This document shows, piece after piece, positions 6,851 through 13,495 of a stretch of DNA of 14,458 nucleotides (positions are counted from its first letter, which is position 1; every line of letters starts with the position of its first letter). Source of the stretch: Actinomycetota bacterium (lineage in GTDB: Bacteria > Actinomycetota > Thermoleophilia > Gaiellales > Gaiellaceae). Made by a program: the position numbers and the translations under genes. The notes beneath the pieces were generated by a model. The model worked only from the letters and a program-made list of their open reading frames with translations. It was not told where the DNA came from and did not search any database. The stretch is from the NCBI GenBank assembly GCA_005885565.1, contig VAXK01000057.1, positions 1 to 14,458 of the forward strand. Direction: 5' to 3'.

Positions 6851-7917
6851 CGCGGAAGCGTGAAGGCGACGCGGGCACCGCCCGAGCTGCGGTTCTCGGC
6901 CCACATCGAGCCGCCGTGGGCCTGGACGAGGCCCTTCGCGATGGCGAGCCCGAGACCGGCGCCTCCCGTCGAACGCGTCCGTGCCTCGTCGTCGCGCCAG
7001 AACCGCTCGAACATCCGCCGCGCCGCCGTCGGCGTCAGTCCCGCGCCCGTGTCCTCGACCGCGACGACGACGTGCTCGAGCTCGGGCTGGACGACGACCG
7101 ACACCGCACCGTCGCTCGGCGTGTGCCGCACCGCATTGGTGAGCAGGTTCAGCAGGACGCGCTCGATCTTCTCCGGCGCCATCCGCACAGTGGGATCGGC
7201 GGGATCGACGTGCGCTGCGAGGCGAATGTTCCGCGCCCGCGCCTCCGCGTCGAGCGCGCGGAGGCAGCTCGAGACGAGCTCGCCGAGACGGGCGTCGTGC
7301 AGCTCGAGGGTGAGCACGCCCGCGTCGATCCGCGCGAGCTCGAAGAGATCGTCCACGAGCAGCGACAGCGTCTCCAGCTGCTCGCGGATCGCCGGCAGGT
7401 ACTCGTCCTGCGAGGCGAGCCCGTCCTCGAGCGCCTCGACCATGGCACGCAGCGAGGCGAGCGGAGTCCGCAGGTCGTGGCTCGCCCAGGCGACGAGCTG
7501 GCGGCGCGCGTCGAAGAGCTGCTCGAGGCTCTCGGCCATCTCGTTGAAGGCCCCGCCCAGCTCCCGGAGCTCGCGTGGTCCGGACTCCGAGGCGCGGGCC
7601 GTCAGCTCGCCGCCGGCAAGCCGGGCGGAGGCTGCCCGAAGCCGCTCGAGGGGGCCGAGGATCCACCTCGCGAGGAGCAGCGCGCCGACCAGCGCCGAGA
7701 GCGCGGAGGCGAGTGACACGGCGAGGACCTTCGCGTCGTCGTGCATCCCGAACATGACCCAACCGGAGGCCAGCACGACGCCGAGCGGCAGGCACACCGC
7801 GAGCAACGCCAGGGCGGCCACCTGGAGCCGCAGCGTCGGCAAGAGCCGCACGGCTGCCGCCAAGGCGATCCCAACCACCAGCACGCCGAGCCCGAGGACG
7901 AGCGCGACGACGATCAT
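6847..7917 (-). CDS. Sensor histidine kinase with HAMP domain
   Basis: A 356-residue membrane kinase. Three hydrophobic segments lie at about residues 2-24, 31-54 and 64-86, with only a very short external part, so the signal is probably sensed in or at the membrane. A HAMP linker spans about 86-138. The H-box WASHDLRTPLASLR carries the phospho-acceptor His147. The ATPase domain shows the N-box NLLTNAVRHTP (Asn257, Asn261), the G1 box VEDTGAGL (Asp289) and the G2 box GGAGLGLAIAKGL (318-330), all intact. The ATG at 7917 overlaps the stop of the response regulator gene as ATGA, so the two are translationally coupled and form a two-component pair. The stop codon TAG shares a CTAG with the stop of the convergent ligase/M23 ORF. 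The stimulus and target genes cannot be read from sequence. Confidence 0.95.
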   Translation of the reverse strand: MIVVALVLGLGVLVVGIALAAAVRLLPTLRLQVAALALLAVCLPLGVVLASGWVMFGMHDDAKVLAVSLASALSALVGALLLARWILGPLERLRAASARLAGGELTARASESGPRELRELGGAFNEMAESLEQLFDARRQLVAWASHDLRTPLASLRAMVEALEDGLASQDEYLPAIREQLETLSLLVDDLFELARIDAGVLTLELHDARLGELVSSCLRALDAEARARNIRLAAHVDPADPTVRMAPEKIERVLLNLLTNAVRHTPSDGAVSVVVQPELEHVVVAVEDTGAGLTPTAARRMFERFWRDDEARTRSTGGAGLGLAIAKGLVQAHGGSMWAENRSSGGARVAFTLPR

Positions 7918-8594
7918 GCGCGCAGCCGGTAGCCCACGCCCCAGACCGTCTCGATCAGCTCGGGACGCGACGCGTCGTCCTCGAGCTTCTCGCGCAACCG
8001 GCGGACGTGGACGGTGACGGTGCCCGTGTCGAGAGCCGAGGAGTAGCCCCAGACCCGCGCCATCAGCTGGTCGCGCGAGAAGACGCGGTTCGGGTTGGAC
8101 GCGAGGAACCAGAGGAGCTCGAACTCGCGCGCCGTCAGCCGAAGAGCCTTGCCGTCACGCCGGGCCTCGCGCCGCGCGGCGTCGAGGACGAGCGAGCCGA
8201 GCGTGATCCGCTCGCGCGGCGGCGTGCTCGGCCGCGCCCGCCGTAGGACGGTCTTCACACGGCTCGCCAGCTCTCGCGGCGAGAACGGCTTCGTCACGTA
8301 GTCGTCCGCTCCGAGCTCGAGGCCGACGATCCGGTCGGCCTCGTCCCCCCGCGCGGTCAGCAGGATCACCGGGAGATCGGAGGTGGCGCGGATCCAGCGG
8401 CAGAGCGCCAGGCCGTCGGTCTCGCCCGGGAGCATGACGTCGAGCACGACGAGGCTTGGCGACTCGCCCTCGATCAGCCCGCGCGCCGTGTCTCCGCTGT
8501 CGGCGGTGAGGATGGTGTGGCCGTCGCGCTCGAGGTAGCGCGTGACCACGTCGCGGACGATCGGCTCGTCGTCGACCACCAAAACGGTCGTCAT
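7914..8594 (-). CDS. OmpR/PhoB-family response regulator
   Basis: A 226-residue DNA-binding regulator. The receiver domain (1-118) has the acidic pair Asp8-Asp9, the phospho-acceptor Asp52 in LVVLDVMLPG, Thr80 in ILLTARGDE and Lys102 in DDYVTKPFSPRELASRV, so it should be phosphorylated by the adjacent kinase. The C-terminal winged helix (about 128-226) contains LTAREFELLWFLASNPNRVF, the recognition region TGTVTVHVRRLREKLE and the closing ETVWGVGYRL, the OmpR/PhoB signature. Full family length and no missing residue. The ATG at 8594 starts the two-gene operon; the kinase follows with a four-base overlap. The gene is divergent from the lactonase-like gene across 148 bp, so that gene and the operon itself are plausible targets (inference). 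Confidence 0.96.
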   Translation of the reverse strand: MTTVLVVDDEPIVRDVVTRYLERDGHTILTADSGDTARGLIEGESPSLVVLDVMLPGETDGLALCRWIRATSDLPVILLTARGDEADRIVGLELGADDYVTKPFSPRELASRVKTVLRRARPSTPPRERITLGSLVLDAARREARRDGKALRLTAREFELLWFLASNPNRVFSRDQLMARVWGYSSALDTGTVTVHVRRLREKLEDDASRPELIETVWGVGYRLRA

Positions 8595-8742
8595 GTCCGC
8601 AGTCTGCCCACGTCCTGCTTACGAGATGGTTAATTCATCCGGTTTTCGGCGCTCGCGAAACATGCGGAGTTCCGAGAAACGTAATCGCGGTTGCCGCGCC
8701 CCCCGACTAGCTTCGACGGGAATCGACTCGAAGGGGGGATCT
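8595..8742. promoter_or_regulatory. Divergent regulatory region between response regulator and lactonase-like gene
   Basis: This 148-bp gap must carry promoters in both directions. It is locally AT-richer around 8625-8690. Two GAAAC pentamers at 8657-8661 and 8676-8680 are 19 bases apart, about two helical turns, and a GTTTT lies on the left flank; these could be binding sites for the regulator, but the motif is short and the call is weak. The lactonase ribosome binding site (GGGGGGA, 8733-8739) is clear. I could not identify a convincing -35/-10 pair. Confidence 0.3.
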
Positions 8743-9858
8743 ATGAGAAAGATCGCAATTCTCGTGTTCTTCTTCGCGGCACTGGCGTTCGCGCCGACGG
8801 CCTTCGCCGGCGGCAAGGCGCCGGTCGTGTTCGTCCAGACGAACGAGCTCAGCGGGAACAACGTCGTCGTCTACGACCGCGGCGCCGACGGCCGCCTCTC
8901 CCGCGCCGGCACGTACGCGACGGGCGGGAACGGGGGCGCCGCGCTGCCGGGCACGGAATCCGACCACCTGGCGTCACAAGGCTCGCTCGTCTACGACGCC
9001 GGCCATTCGCTCCTGCTCGCCGTGAACGCGGGCAGCGACTCGGTCGCGGCGTTCAAGGTGCAGGGCGATCGCCTCAAGCTGGAGGACGTCCTGCCCTCCG
9101 GTGGGCAGTTCCCGGCGTCGGTCGCCGTGCACGGCGACCTCGTGTACGTCCTGAACTCCGGCGGCGTCGGCATCGTGCAGGGCTTCCGGATCCAGGGCCA
9201 CAAGGTGGTCGCGATCCCGGGCTCGGCGCGGGCGCTCGGCCTCGCGAACGGCAATCCGCCGTTCTTCCTGACCTCGCCCGGCCAGGTCGGCTTCACGCCG
9301 GACGGGCAGCAGCTGCTCGTCACGACGAAGGCGAGCACGAGCACGATCGACGTGTTCTCCGTGCAGCAGGACGGGCGGCTCTCCACGGCGCCGGTCGTGA
9401 ACCCGTCCGCGGCGCCCGTCCCGTTCGCGTTCACGTTCACTCCGTCCGGCCGGCTCGCTGACGGCGAGGCCGGGGCGAGCGCCGTGACCACGTATGCGAT
9501 CCAGGCCGACGGGACCCTCACCGATCCGAAGTCGCAGAGCGACGGACAGGTCGCCCTGTGCTGGATCACGCCCGCCCGCGGCTACTACTACGTCGCGAAC
9601 ACGGGCAGCAACACGCTGAGCGGCTACACCATCGCCGCCGACGGCCAGCCGTCACTCGTGGGGGCGACGGGGGTCGTCGCCACGACGGAGCCCGGCCCGA
9701 TCGACCTCGCCGCCTCGAGCGAGGGCGACTTCCTCTACGGCGAGACGGGCCTGACGAGCACGGTCGACGAGTATCAGGTCGAGAGTGACGGAAGCCTCAC
9801 GAAGCTCGGCACCGTCACCGGCCTGCCTCCTGGCGTCGAAGGCATCGCCGCCTCGTAG
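8743..9858 (+). CDS. Secreted lactonase-like (YVTN) seven-bladed beta-propeller
   Basis: A 371-residue exported protein. Residues 1-22 are a clear signal peptide (MRKIAILVFFFAALAFAPTA, then FA before GG). The rest shows propeller repeats of the lactonase/YVTN kind: VVVYDRGADGRLSRAGTY, LLAVNAGSDSVAAFKVQGDRL, VYVLNSGGVGIVQGFRI, TIDVFSVQQDGRLS, YYVANTGSNTLSGYTIAADG, VDEYQVESDGSLTKLG. The family includes 6-phosphogluconolactonase, but exported members in Actinomycetota are mostly of unknown function and catalytic residues cannot be assigned here. The ATG at 8743, preceded by AAGGGGGGA, is preferred over in-frame upstream starts because the signal peptide begins exactly there. Divergent from the two-component operon; a strong hairpin follows the stop. 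Confidence 0.9.
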   Translation: MRKIAILVFFFAALAFAPTAFAGGKAPVVFVQTNELSGNNVVVYDRGADGRLSRAGTYATGGNGGAALPGTESDHLASQGSLVYDAGHSLLLAVNAGSDSVAAFKVQGDRLKLEDVLPSGGQFPASVAVHGDLVYVLNSGGVGIVQGFRIQGHKVVAIPGSARALGLANGNPPFFLTSPGQVGFTPDGQQLLVTTKASTSTIDVFSVQQDGRLSTAPVVNPSAAPVPFAFTFTPSGRLADGEAGASAVTTYAIQADGTLTDPKSQSDGQVALCWITPARGYYYVANTGSNTLSGYTIAADGQPSLVGATGVVATTEPGPIDLAASSEGDFLYGETGLTSTVDEYQVESDGSLTKLGTVTGLPPGVEGIAAS

Positions 9859-9867
9859 GAGGGCTAA

Positions 9868-9903
9868 GGCCCCGCCGGGAGCTCCTGGGCTCCCGGCGGG
9901 GCC
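9868..9903. terminator. Strong bidirectional hairpin between convergent genes
   Basis: GGCCCCGCCGGGAGC (9868-9882) and its exact reverse complement (9889-9903) enclose the loop TCCTGG: a perfect 15-bp GC stem. It lies ten bases after the lactonase stop and six bases after the end of the convergent membrane-protein gene. No T-tract follows in either direction, as is common for hairpins in high-GC actinobacteria. Confidence 0.8.
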
Positions 9904-9908
9904 GTCCC

Positions 9909-10409
9909 TCAGCAGCGGGGGGTCGAGAGCGGAGGCGCCTTGGCGTCGTCGCTCCGCCGGATGAAGACGACGAGTCCTTGCGCATTGCTCGCGACGTCCT
10001 CGACGACCGTCCCCGGCGGAGGCGAGGCGACGTCCGAGGCGAAGCCGACGACGCCGCCGTTCTGAGCTGGGTTCACGTATCGAGTCAGCCGCCAGAAGAC
10101 GACCTCGCCGCGCTCTCGGAGGACGTTTGCGGCACGCTGGGCGTCCATGCCGACGAGGTGCGAACAGGCCAGGCGGCCACCGGCCGAAACCGGAGCACGA
10201 TCGGGCGTCGCATGGCTTGTGAACGCTCCGCGGGCGAAGGCGCCGCCTCCGATCGCAAGCGCGGCGAGCGCGACTCCGCCGACCAAGACCGTTCGAAGCC
10301 GCGTGGCTCGGGACGACGCGGCGGGCGTCGGACCGACGGGCGTCAGCGTCCGCAGGGGCTCGAGGAACGCCTCGACGCGCCGCTCCTCGATGCTTGTGAG
10401 CTCTTCCAT
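9909..10409 (-). CDS. Single-pass membrane protein with PASTA-like ectodomain, coupled to the sigma-factor gene
   Basis: A 166-residue protein I do not recognise as a named family. Residues 1-38 are cytoplasmic (MEELTSIEERRVEAFLEPLR), 39-60 form one membrane helix, and the rest is outside. The outer part has SHLVGMDAQRAANVLRERGE followed by PPPGTVVEDVASNAQGLVVF, the layout of one PASTA domain (LVG, a helix, then PPGTVV and a final strand); this is a resemblance by eye. Two cysteines (82 and the last residue, 166) could form a disulfide. The ATG at 10409 is chosen because GGAGGTGA lies five bases before it, overlapping the sigma-factor stop. A GTG at 10418 falls within that site and is unlikely. 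Position directly behind an ECF sigma gene suggests an anti-sigma or sensor role, but the zinc-binding HxxxCxxC of many anti-sigma factors is absent. Confidence 0.7.
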   Translation of the reverse strand: MEELTSIEERRVEAFLEPLRTLTPVGPTPAASSRATRLRTVLVGGVALAALAIGGGAFARGAFTSHATPDRAPVSAGGRLACSHLVGMDAQRAANVLRERGEVVFWRLTRYVNPAQNGGVVGFASDVASPPPGTVVEDVASNAQGLVVFIRRSDDAKAPPLSTPRC

Positions 10410-10414
10410 GCCGA

Positions 10415-10422
10415 TCACCTCC
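10415..10422 (-). promoter_or_regulatory. Shine-Dalgarno GGAGGTGA overlapping the sigma-factor stop codon
   Basis: Read on the minus strand, positions 10422 to 10415 are GGAGGTGA, and its last three bases are the TGA that ends the sigma-factor frame. The ATG of the membrane-protein gene follows five bases later. The arrangement ties translation of the second gene to termination of the first and decides the start at 10409. Confidence 0.8.
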
Positions 10423-10960
10423 GGAGGGATCTTTGGAGCGCGCCGTCGTCCGAGTCGAGGGCGGCCAGGAGTCGCTGTCGCGCGCGGGAGAGCCGCTGAC
10501 GGACCGCGTCGGGCGAGCGGCGCGTCATCTCGGCGAGGTCGGTGGCCGAGAAGCCGTGGACGTAGCGGAGGGTGACGAGGATTCGATCCTCCGCGGGGAG
10601 GACTCTCGAGAGGAAGTCCCGAATCGTGACCGCCTCGACAGGATCGGGCGCATCCTCACGGCGTCGGATCAGCCGCTCGAGCGCCGCCCGCGCACGCCGG
10701 GTGGTACGAAGCGCGTGGAGCGCGCGATTTCGGGCGATGCCGAAGAGCCAGGCCTCCGGGTTGTGCACGTGGACGGAGCTCGGCTCGCTGCTCGAATGCG
10801 GCGAGGAGTGTGTCCTGGAGGATGTCTCTTCGGCGAGCGCGCGGTCGCGGATGATCTGGACGAGGAACTAGCCGAGCCGCTTCTCGGTCGCCGCGAGGAG
10901 AGGCTCGAGAGCGTGGCCGTAGCCTTCCTCCTGCACCGCCTCGACTCGACTCGTCGTCAC
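10415..10960 (-). pseudogene. ECF-type RNA polymerase sigma factor, region 2 disrupted
   Basis: The C-terminal half (from 10768) is intact: NPEAWLFGIARNRALHALR, a linker, then a region-4 helix-turn-helix with LRYVHGFSATDLAEMTRRSP and DAVRQRLSRARQRLL. Upstream in the same frame, from a GTG at 10960, come VEAVQEEGYGHALEPLLAAT and EKRLG, then a TAG stop at 10870-10868, then FLVQIIRDRALAE. The next piece, DILQDTLLAAFEQRAELR, the conserved core of region 2, is readable only in a shifted frame between about 10819 and 10773. The frame returns by VHNPEAW. One stop and two compensating shifts (one base and two bases missing would explain them) thus break the -10-recognition and core-binding half. The remaining 117-residue product could be made from the GTG at 10768 but should not work as a sigma factor. 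Sequencing error is the main alternative. Confidence 0.75.
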
Positions 10961-10989
10961 AGCAGTACGTTGCCGCGCAGGCGCTTTTT

Positions 10990-11033
10990 GTGACATGAGC
11001 GCCGTGGCCGCCCCCGCGCTCACGTCATGTCAC
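10990..11033 (-). terminator. Hairpin after the crystallin-like fragment
   Basis: GTGACATGA (10990-10998) pairs exactly with TCATGTCAC (11025-11033), and GAGCGC/GCGCTC can pair inside it as an alternative. It begins five bases beyond the stop at 11038. On the minus strand it is followed by AAAAA rather than T, so it is not a canonical intrinsic terminator. Confidence 0.45.
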
Positions 11034-11037
11034 GAGC

Positions 11038-11262
11038 TCAGGACCACTTCTCCGAGGACGTCTTGTCGTTCATGACGCCCATGCTCGAACAGGTGCACGG
11101 GTAGATCGCACCGCCGAAGTTGTTGTTCTCGTAGTGCGGGTTGTGCGTGCAGCTGTCGTAACGTTGCGACGACGAGACTTCGTCGTTCCATCCCGAAGGC
11201 ATAGACGACGCCGAGTAGCTGTTCGCCGCACAGCCTGCCGTGCCGGACACGTACACAGTCAA
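11038..11262 (-). pseudogene. Crystallin/peptidase-inhibitor-I36-like fragment, N-terminus missing
   Basis: A 74-codon frame with two related motifs: SGWNDEVSSSQRY and, after YENNNFGGAIYPCTCSSMG, VMNDKTSSEKW. The pattern Y-x-NNFGG ... G-x-x-ND-x-x-SS is that of the beta/gamma-crystallin and peptidase-inhibitor family I36 fold; cysteines (four) would suit an exported protein. There is no signal peptide: the only upstream start is a TTG at 11262, itself inside the T-tract of the efflux-pump terminator, and an in-frame TGA lies about 14 codons further upstream. I therefore think the 5' part of the gene has been lost. It could instead be a small real gene started from within. The family call is by eye. 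Confidence 0.45.
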
Positions 11263-11306
11263 AGAAACCGATCTCGCCGGCAGCCCGCGAGGCGGCCGGC
11301 GAGATC
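11261..11306 (-). terminator. Intrinsic terminator of the efflux-pump gene
   Basis: On the minus strand GATCTCGCCGGC (11306-11295), a 13-base loop and GCCGGCGAGATC (11281-11270) form a perfect 12-bp stem followed by GGTTTCTTT (11269-11261). A further GAAACC/GGTTTC pairing (to 11318) can extend the stem past a six-base bulge. It begins 17 bases after the stop at 11323. Confidence 0.85.
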
Positions 11307-11322
11307 AGTCTCGGTTTCGAGG

Positions 11323-12726
11323 CTAGGCCGCAGCCTCGAGCGCCGGTTCGAGCCGCTGCTCCTGAGTCCGCGGGCGCTTGCCGATCGCGAAGGCGGCGAG
11401 CGAGCCGAGCGCGACGACACCCGCGCCGATCCAGACGGCGGGGTTCATCCCGGCGACGAAGTGCTCGCCGGTCCCGTAGCCGCCGTAGGCGGAGAAGACG
11501 GCCGCGAGCACCGCGACGCCGAACACGCCGCCGAGCTCGCGGACGGCGTTGTTCGCGCCGGAGGCCTGGCCCTGCTCCTCCGGCCGCACCGCCGAGAGGA
11601 CGACGTTCGCGACGGGAGCGAAGAAGAGCGCCATCCCGATCCCGGAGATCGAGAACGGGCCGACGAGCTCCCAGTACGGCGCCGTCGGAGTCGTGACGGC
11701 CGCGATCCAGGCCAGGCCGAGCGCCTGGAGCGCGAGTCCGACGCCGATGATCTTGTGCCCGCCGATGCGGTCGGAGAGCGCTCCCGCGACCGGCGCGACG
11801 AACATCGGCATGACCGTCCAGGGCAGGATGCGCACGCCGGAGGCGAGCGGCGAGTAGCCCTGCACGGTCTGGAAGAACTGCGCGAGCAGGAAGATCGCGC
11901 CGAACATCCCGAAGGACATGAAGAGCGACGCTGCATTCGCCAGGCTGAAGGTGCGGTTGCGGAAGAACCGCATCGGCAGCATCGGCTCCGGGGTCCGCAT
12001 CTCCCAGGCGACGAACGCGGCGAGGACGGCGAGACCGGCCGCGAGCGAGCCGACGATCTGCGCGCTGCCCCAGCCGACCTCGTTGCCGCGGACGAGCCCC
12101 CACACGATCCCGAACAGGCCCGCGCTGGCGAGCACCAGGCCGGGCAGGTCGAGTCGCTGGGTGGGACCGTGGCTCTCGTCGAGCCGCATCAGCGCGAGCG
12201 GGATGAGCAGCAGCCCGAACGGCACGTTGAGCCAGAAGATCCAGTGCCACGAGATGCCGTTCACGACCGCGCCGCCGACGAGCGGGCCGAACGCGACCGC
12301 GAGGCCGCTGATCCCACCCCACGCGCCGAGCGCGAGCCCGCGCTTCTCCGCCGGAACCGCCGACGAGAGGATCGTCAGCGTCAACGGCATGACGATCGCG
12401 CCGCCGATGCCCTGCAGGGCACGCGCGACGTCGAGCGCCGCGATCGAGGGCGCGAGGGCCGCCGCCGCAGAGGCGGCGGTGAAGACGCCGAGCCCGATCG
12501 CGAAGAGGCGCCGGCGGCCGAGTCGGTCACCGAGCGCCGCGCCCGTCAGCAGGAGCACGGCGAACGTGAGCGTGTACGCGTTCACCGTCCACTCGAGCCC
12601 GCTCAGGCCGGCATGGAGATCGCGCCGGATCACGGGTAGCGCCGTCGTGACGACGAGGTTGTCGAGCGTCGTCATGAAGAGCGCCGTCGACGTGATCGCA
12701 AACGTCCAGAGCAGCTTGGGGTTCAT
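11323..12726 (-). CDS. DHA2-family MFS drug efflux transporter (EmrB/QacA type)
   Basis: A 467-residue inner-membrane antiporter with about 14 hydrophobic helices, the DHA2 layout. Visible motifs are LDNLVVTTALPVI in helix 1 (Asp22, the motif D1 of drug:H+ antiporters), GDRLGRRRLF in the 2-3 loop (motif A), RALQGIGGAIVMP in helix 4 (motif B), and GISGLAVAFGPLVGG in helix 5 (motif C, typical of exporters). Length is normal and no break is seen. The ATG at 12726 is preceded by GAGGAGG. It lies downstream of a tetR gene on the same strand, with a palindrome in the gap that resembles the one in front of tetR, so it is probably induced by a ligand of that repressor and exports it or a related compound. 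The substrate cannot be told from sequence. A strong intrinsic terminator follows. Confidence 0.95.
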   Translation of the reverse strand: MNPKLLWTFAITSTALFMTTLDNLVVTTALPVIRRDLHAGLSGLEWTVNAYTLTFAVLLLTGAALGDRLGRRRLFAIGLGVFTAASAAAALAPSIAALDVARALQGIGGAIVMPLTLTILSSAVPAEKRGLALGAWGGISGLAVAFGPLVGGAVVNGISWHWIFWLNVPFGLLLIPLALMRLDESHGPTQRLDLPGLVLASAGLFGIVWGLVRGNEVGWGSAQIVGSLAAGLAVLAAFVAWEMRTPEPMLPMRFFRNRTFSLANAASLFMSFGMFGAIFLLAQFFQTVQGYSPLASGVRILPWTVMPMFVAPVAGALSDRIGGHKIIGVGLALQALGLAWIAAVTTPTAPYWELVGPFSISGIGMALFFAPVANVVLSAVRPEEQGQASGANNAVRELGGVFGVAVLAAVFSAYGGYGTGEHFVAGMNPAVWIGAGVVALGSLAAFAIGKRPRTQEQRLEPALEAAA

Positions 12727-12817
12727 CTCGCCTCCTCGTTCTTGCCCTCAGCCTCGCGTGCGTGCGGAAGCTCCGCCGTGCGGGGAGCCCGCGGCCGAGA
12801 TGCGGATAATTGACCAC

Positions 12818-12843
12818 TTAGGTAGTGAGTAGTCACTTACTAA
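12818..12843. promoter_or_regulatory. Operator 1: palindrome upstream of the efflux-pump gene
   Basis: TTAGGTAGTGA (12818-12828) and TCACTTACTAA (12833-12843) flank GTAG; the two arms pair at 9 of 11 positions. The segment TAGTGAGTA and the terminal CTAAC are shared with operator 2 in front of tetR, which supports binding by the same dimeric TetR protein. It lies 92 bp upstream of the transporter ATG and just beyond the tetR stop, where the promoter of the pump should be. Confidence 0.75.
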
Positions 12844-12863
12844 CATGGCAAAAAAGAGAGGCA

Positions 12864-13415
12864 TCACGCGCCTTCCTTGCAGCCGTCGATGAGCCGGCGC
12901 GCCCACGGCTCCTCGGAGTCCTTCAGTCCCATCGCAGACATGACGTTGATGAGCATGCCCTGTGCGAAGAAGGCCGATACGCGCTCCGGCGGCAGGCCCG
13001 AGACGCGCTCGACGTAGGCGACGAGGTCGCCGAACCCGTCGCGGACCACCTGGCAGATCTCCGGATCGTCGCACGCCGAGTAGGCCTCGAGCTGGGCCTT
13101 CAGCCGCGTGCGATCGGCGATCAGATCAGTCACGTAGACGCTTCCCATGGCATCGAGCGCGTCCTCGCCGCGTTTGCCTTCGGCGGCGCGCTGGAACGTC
13201 TCGAGCGTCTCCCGCATGCAGCGCGCGATCGTCGCCTTGAAGAGCTCCTTCTTCGTCCCGAAGAGTCGGAAGACGTACGGCTGCGAGATGCCGGCCGCCT
13301 TCGCGATCGCCTCGGTGGAGGCGCCGTGCAGCCCGCGTGCGGCGAACTCGACCTGCGCGGCGTCGAGCACCGCCTCCCGGCGCTCGTCTGCGCTCTGCCT
13401 CACTGCGGTCGTCAT
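12864..13415 (-). CDS. TetR-family repressor of the adjacent efflux pump
   Basis: A 183-residue repressor. The N-terminal helix-turn-helix is at about 18-62: AVLDAAQVEFAARGLHGAST, EAIAKAAGISQPYVFRLFGT, KKELFKA, the TetR_N signature. The C-terminal ligand-binding part (about 75-183) is alpha-helical with SVYVTDLIADRTRLKAQLEA and FFAQGMLINVMSAMGL; it does not reveal the ligand. ATG at 13415 is the only good start, with a weak GGGA site before it; an almost perfect palindrome lies 12 bases upstream, so the gene should repress itself. The efflux pump follows 137 bp downstream on the same strand with its own operator. A T6 run lies just after the stop but I see no good stem before it. Confidence 0.93.
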   Translation of the reverse strand: MTTAVRQSADERREAVLDAAQVEFAARGLHGASTEAIAKAAGISQPYVFRLFGTKKELFKATIARCMRETLETFQRAAEGKRGEDALDAMGSVYVTDLIADRTRLKAQLEAYSACDDPEICQVVRDGFGDLVAYVERVSGLPPERVSAFFAQGMLINVMSAMGLKDSEEPWARRLIDGCKEGA

Positions 13416-13427
13416 GTCCCGGGTGAT

Positions 13428-13447
13428 GTTAGCGAGTACTCACTAAC
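13428..13447. promoter_or_regulatory. Operator 2: palindrome upstream of tetR
   Basis: GTTAGCGAGTACTCACTAAC matches its own reverse complement at 18 of 20 positions, centred on AGTACT. It is 12 bases upstream of the tetR ATG. Read in reverse it contains TAGTGAGTA, identical to nine bases of operator 1, followed by a half ending CTAAC as in operator 1. The likely use is autoregulation. Confidence 0.85.
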
Positions 13448-13461
13448 TCGTCAAGCGAAAG

Positions 13462-13483
13462 CCGGGCCGCGTGAGCGGCCCGG
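13462..13483 (-). terminator. Intrinsic terminator of the Cys-rich Tat protein gene
   Basis: CCGGGCCGC (13462-13470) and GCGGCCCGG (13475-13483) form a perfect 9-bp stem with a four-base loop. On the minus strand it is followed by GGCTTTCGCTTG, moderately T-rich. It begins 12 bases after the stop at 13496. Confidence 0.8.
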
Positions 13484-13495
13484 ATCCAGGGCTCG

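Noticed and set aside
8542..8742. Start of the lactonase-like gene at an upstream in-frame ATG (8542)
   Set aside because: It would overlap the divergent response regulator and place 67 charged residues before a perfect signal peptide; ATG 8743 has a strong ribosome binding site.
11030..12322. Second minus-strand frame running through the pump and the terminator
   Set aside because: It has an Arg-rich translation in another frame of the transporter gene and crosses the intrinsic terminator.
12844..12863. T-rich stretch after tetR as an intrinsic terminator
   Set aside because: There is a run of six T on the minus strand, but only a four-base stem (AGGC/GCCT) precedes it.
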